Of a DNA stretch of 64,000 bases, positions 48,180-64,000 are shown one piece after another. Source of the stretch: Cinclus cinclus (lineage: Eukaryota > Chordata > Aves > Passeriformes > Cinclidae); the NCBI RefSeq assembly GCF_963662255.1, contig NC_085059.1, positions 10,387,234 through 10,451,233 on the forward strand, given 5' to 3'. The position numbers were made by a program, and so were the translations under genes. Each line of letters begins with the position of its first letter. Position 1 is the stretch's first letter. The notes below the pieces were generated by a model. It was not told the DNA's origin and searched no databases. It saw nothing but the letters and a program-made list of their open reading frames with translations.

Positions 48180-49780
48180 CTTGGCTCCCGGCGTCCACGT
48201 GGGACCTCCCAGGTGAACTCTGTCTCAGTCCAGTGTGGGTCTGGACACAGGCAAAGCACTCCTGTGATCAGGATGAAATTCTGCCACGGTGATAAACACT
48301 GTAACCTTCAGCGTAGCCCCCAAATCCGCTTGCCCCCATACCCGTTTGCATGCGCTGTCCCTTCTCGTCAACTTGACCCCGTCCAAAACACACATTTGCT
48401 ACATCCACACAATCCCAGCACCTGCCGGGAGCTATTTTCCTTCCAGTCACAGGAAGCATCTTTTCTCTGTGTGTTTCATGGTGCATATGCACCCTTATAC
48501 CCTACCAGGGCCGGACCTCTGCCAGCATCCATATTTTCACCCCACCTTTTCTTCCACCCAGGATTTCTCCATGACTCAAAGCCACTCTCAGCTTTCCCCT
48601 CAGATTCTGGACCCTTTTCTTTTCCTCCTGCAGCATTTTCTGTGGGAAGCTGGTTCCAATATTTTATGTTAAACCTTTTCTTATTCCTCAGCTTTGCCTG
48701 CCTACACATGACTCTCTGTTCTCTCGCCAGCCCCTTGGGTTATGTATTTTCTGGTGCTAAATTATTAGTCCATGAATCTGTGCGTGCAGCTCAGCTCTGA
48801 GTAACACTGTGGCAGTGTATAAAGAGCAAAGAGACTGCTGAATAGCTGGTCTTCAAGCTTCCTGACTCACCTGATGATGCACACCTGGCGCTGAGTGAAT
48901 AGCCCTGTCCTGCCATTACCGGCGTGTTCCCGACCTTGTGATGATAGACTGGTCAGTTTGGTGGGGGAGGCCTGCAAATTACAGATCAGGCCTGTCCATA
49001 TTCCTGCTCCTGCTTACATCCCTCTGGCAAAAATACAGCACAGCTGAGGTACAGCCCTTGGTTTGTGTCTGTGCTTGGTGCTGGGCATTCCTGGCCTTGC
49101 CTGGAGATCCCAGGCCCCAGTGGTCCACAGCAAAGGTAATGAGGGAGGAGTGGACCTGAACAATGCCCTGTGATCTTCCAACAGGATTTGGGTGTGCAGA
49201 AATTCCTAGTGGGAAGCGGGACAAGTGTGATTCAGGGCTTCAGGTACTAGGGAAACTATTCATGGATCCCTCCTGTTAAGTAAAATTGTCTTTGACTCTT
49301 AAAGACATAGATTATGAAAGGACATAGTCAAATTGTTGGAATAATTTAATCTAATTCCTGTAAATAAGTGACACATGGACCACATGATGTTGAAATGCTG
49401 CAAGTAGGAGAGGAGCAGGTGAGGCTGTGGAGGATCCCAGCAGTATGCTGTGAAACTTTACACTAAATGACAAATAACTTGGAAATGTGCCTCTTATTAG
49501 TGGGGGAATAACTGATTTATGTGCCACTGTGCACAGATAGCAAAATTATTGCTTCTTTATATTTAAGTTAGTCTACAGTCCTGTATTGCTTGTTTAAATT
49601 TAAGTTAGTTTGCAGTCCCTCTATTTCATCAGCGATTCAAAACGTTACAGTCAGGAAAAGAAGGAGATGGATTTTCTTCCTTATGTGGAGAACAGGTTGG
49701 GTCTTGCAGCCCTGTCTGAGACCCAGAGCCCCCTCAAAGCCCCTGTAACCCTTCCAGAGCAGCGCAGTCCTCTCACAGCC
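48180..49780. other. Head-to-head spacer between CCNI2 and KIF3A
   Basis: CCNI2 and KIF3A point away from each other here. A CACGTG E-box is at 48196-48201, just upstream of the CCNI2 ATG. The CCNI2 side is not CpG-rich, in contrast to the KIF3A side. A + open frame of 195 codons (48213-48800) matches nothing I know and overlaps other open frames. A near-duplicate AT-rich motif (TTTAAGTTAGT) occurs twice at about 49560-49610. Confidence 0.5.
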
Positions 49781-49880
49781 TCTGGAGCCCTTCGAACCCA
49801 CCGGAGACCACCCACAGCTCCGCCAAGCCCGCCGTTCCCATGGCGACGGGACGCCCCTCCCGGTCGTCGCCCCGCCGCCG

Positions 49881-50095
49881 CCATTGGTTGGGATCTCTTC
49901 GGCCCCGCCTTCCCCCGCTCGCCATTGGTTGGGATCCCTCCGGCCCCGCCTTTCCCCGCTCGCCATTGGTTGGATTCCATTCGGCCTCGCCTTCCCCCGC
50001 CCTCCATTGGTTGGACTGCATTCGGCCCCGCCTTCCCCGCCCGCCATTGGTTGGACCCCCTTCGGGCCCGCCTTTCCCCGCCCGCCATTGGTTGC
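49881..50095 (+). repeat. Tandem 41-bp repeat carrying six CCAAT boxes
   Basis: A unit built as CCATTGGTTGG, eight or so variable bases, TCGGCCCCGCCTT, then CCCCGCTCG is repeated five times, with a sixth CCATTGG. The ATTGG cores start at 49883, 49924, 49965, 50006, 50046 and 50087, spacings 41, 41, 41, 40 and 41. Each ATTGG is a reversed CCAAT box (NF-Y site) and each unit also holds a CCCCGCC GC box. The last box is 124 bases before the KIF3A ATG, so the array is likely the proximal promoter. Confidence 0.92.
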
Positions 50096-50214
50096 GCGGC
50101 CACCGCAGAGCGCGGGGGTTGGCCGCGGGGTAGGGCGGGCGCAGGCGCGGTGCTGTTATTGTTCCGCGGTGCCAGCGCCTGGCCCGGGCTGTTGTCGCCG
50201 CCATCGCTATCGCC

Positions 50215-64000
<13,786 letters not shown>

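Noticed and set aside
48213..48800. A + frame of 195 codons upstream of CCNI2
   Set aside because: No recognisable domain, overlapping open frames on both strands, and biased composition. I have no support for a gene.

Overview
The window is nuclear genomic DNA of a bird. Three things point that way: vertebrate exon-intron genes with conserved proteins, CR1 LINE 3' ends with their typical TGATTCTGTG-type tails (three copies, about 44815, 51245 and 52505), and an LTR-like block (about 56297) that resembles solo LTRs of songbirds from memory. It covers a piece of the conserved vertebrate block KIF3A - CCNI2 - SEPTIN8 (human 5q31.1), seen here as SEPT8 (+), CCNI2 (-), KIF3A (+).

Layout. 1-859 is upstream sequence with one weak candidate gene end. 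860-1800 is a CpG-rich promoter island. SEPT8 (septin 8) starts at 1446 and its nine shared coding exons end at 29637. It then has two alternative ends: a short one at 31490-31493 (one base plus a TAA stop, 427 aa) followed by a long AT-rich 3'UTR, and a distal one at 41944-42109 (54 extra residues with a CCSC cysteine cluster, 481 aa). CCNI2 (cyclin I family) lies on the minus strand between 48179 and 40719 in six exons. KIF3A (kinesin-2 motor subunit) starts at 50215 behind a tandem array of CCAAT boxes and continues to the right edge; twelve exons are visible, including a 72-nt serine-rich cassette exon and a 9-nt microexon.

The most striking point is at 41929-42159. The distal SEPT8 coding exon lies wholly inside CCNI2 exon 5, on the opposite strand, and both reading frames are recognisable members of their families. 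Third codon positions face third codon positions. The last CCNI2 codons of that exon are also the SEPT8 polypyrimidine tract and acceptor. At the same time CCNI2 looks broken in this assembly: exon 2 has lost four bases, giving an in-frame TAG, its expected donor GT is missing, and exon 3 has lost one base. Exons 1, 4, 5 and 6 stay open. If the lesions are real, this is a cyclin gene being lost while one exon is held open by the septin coded on the other strand.

All exon boundaries were read by eye from splice signals, phase and remembered family proteins. No alignment or expression data were available.
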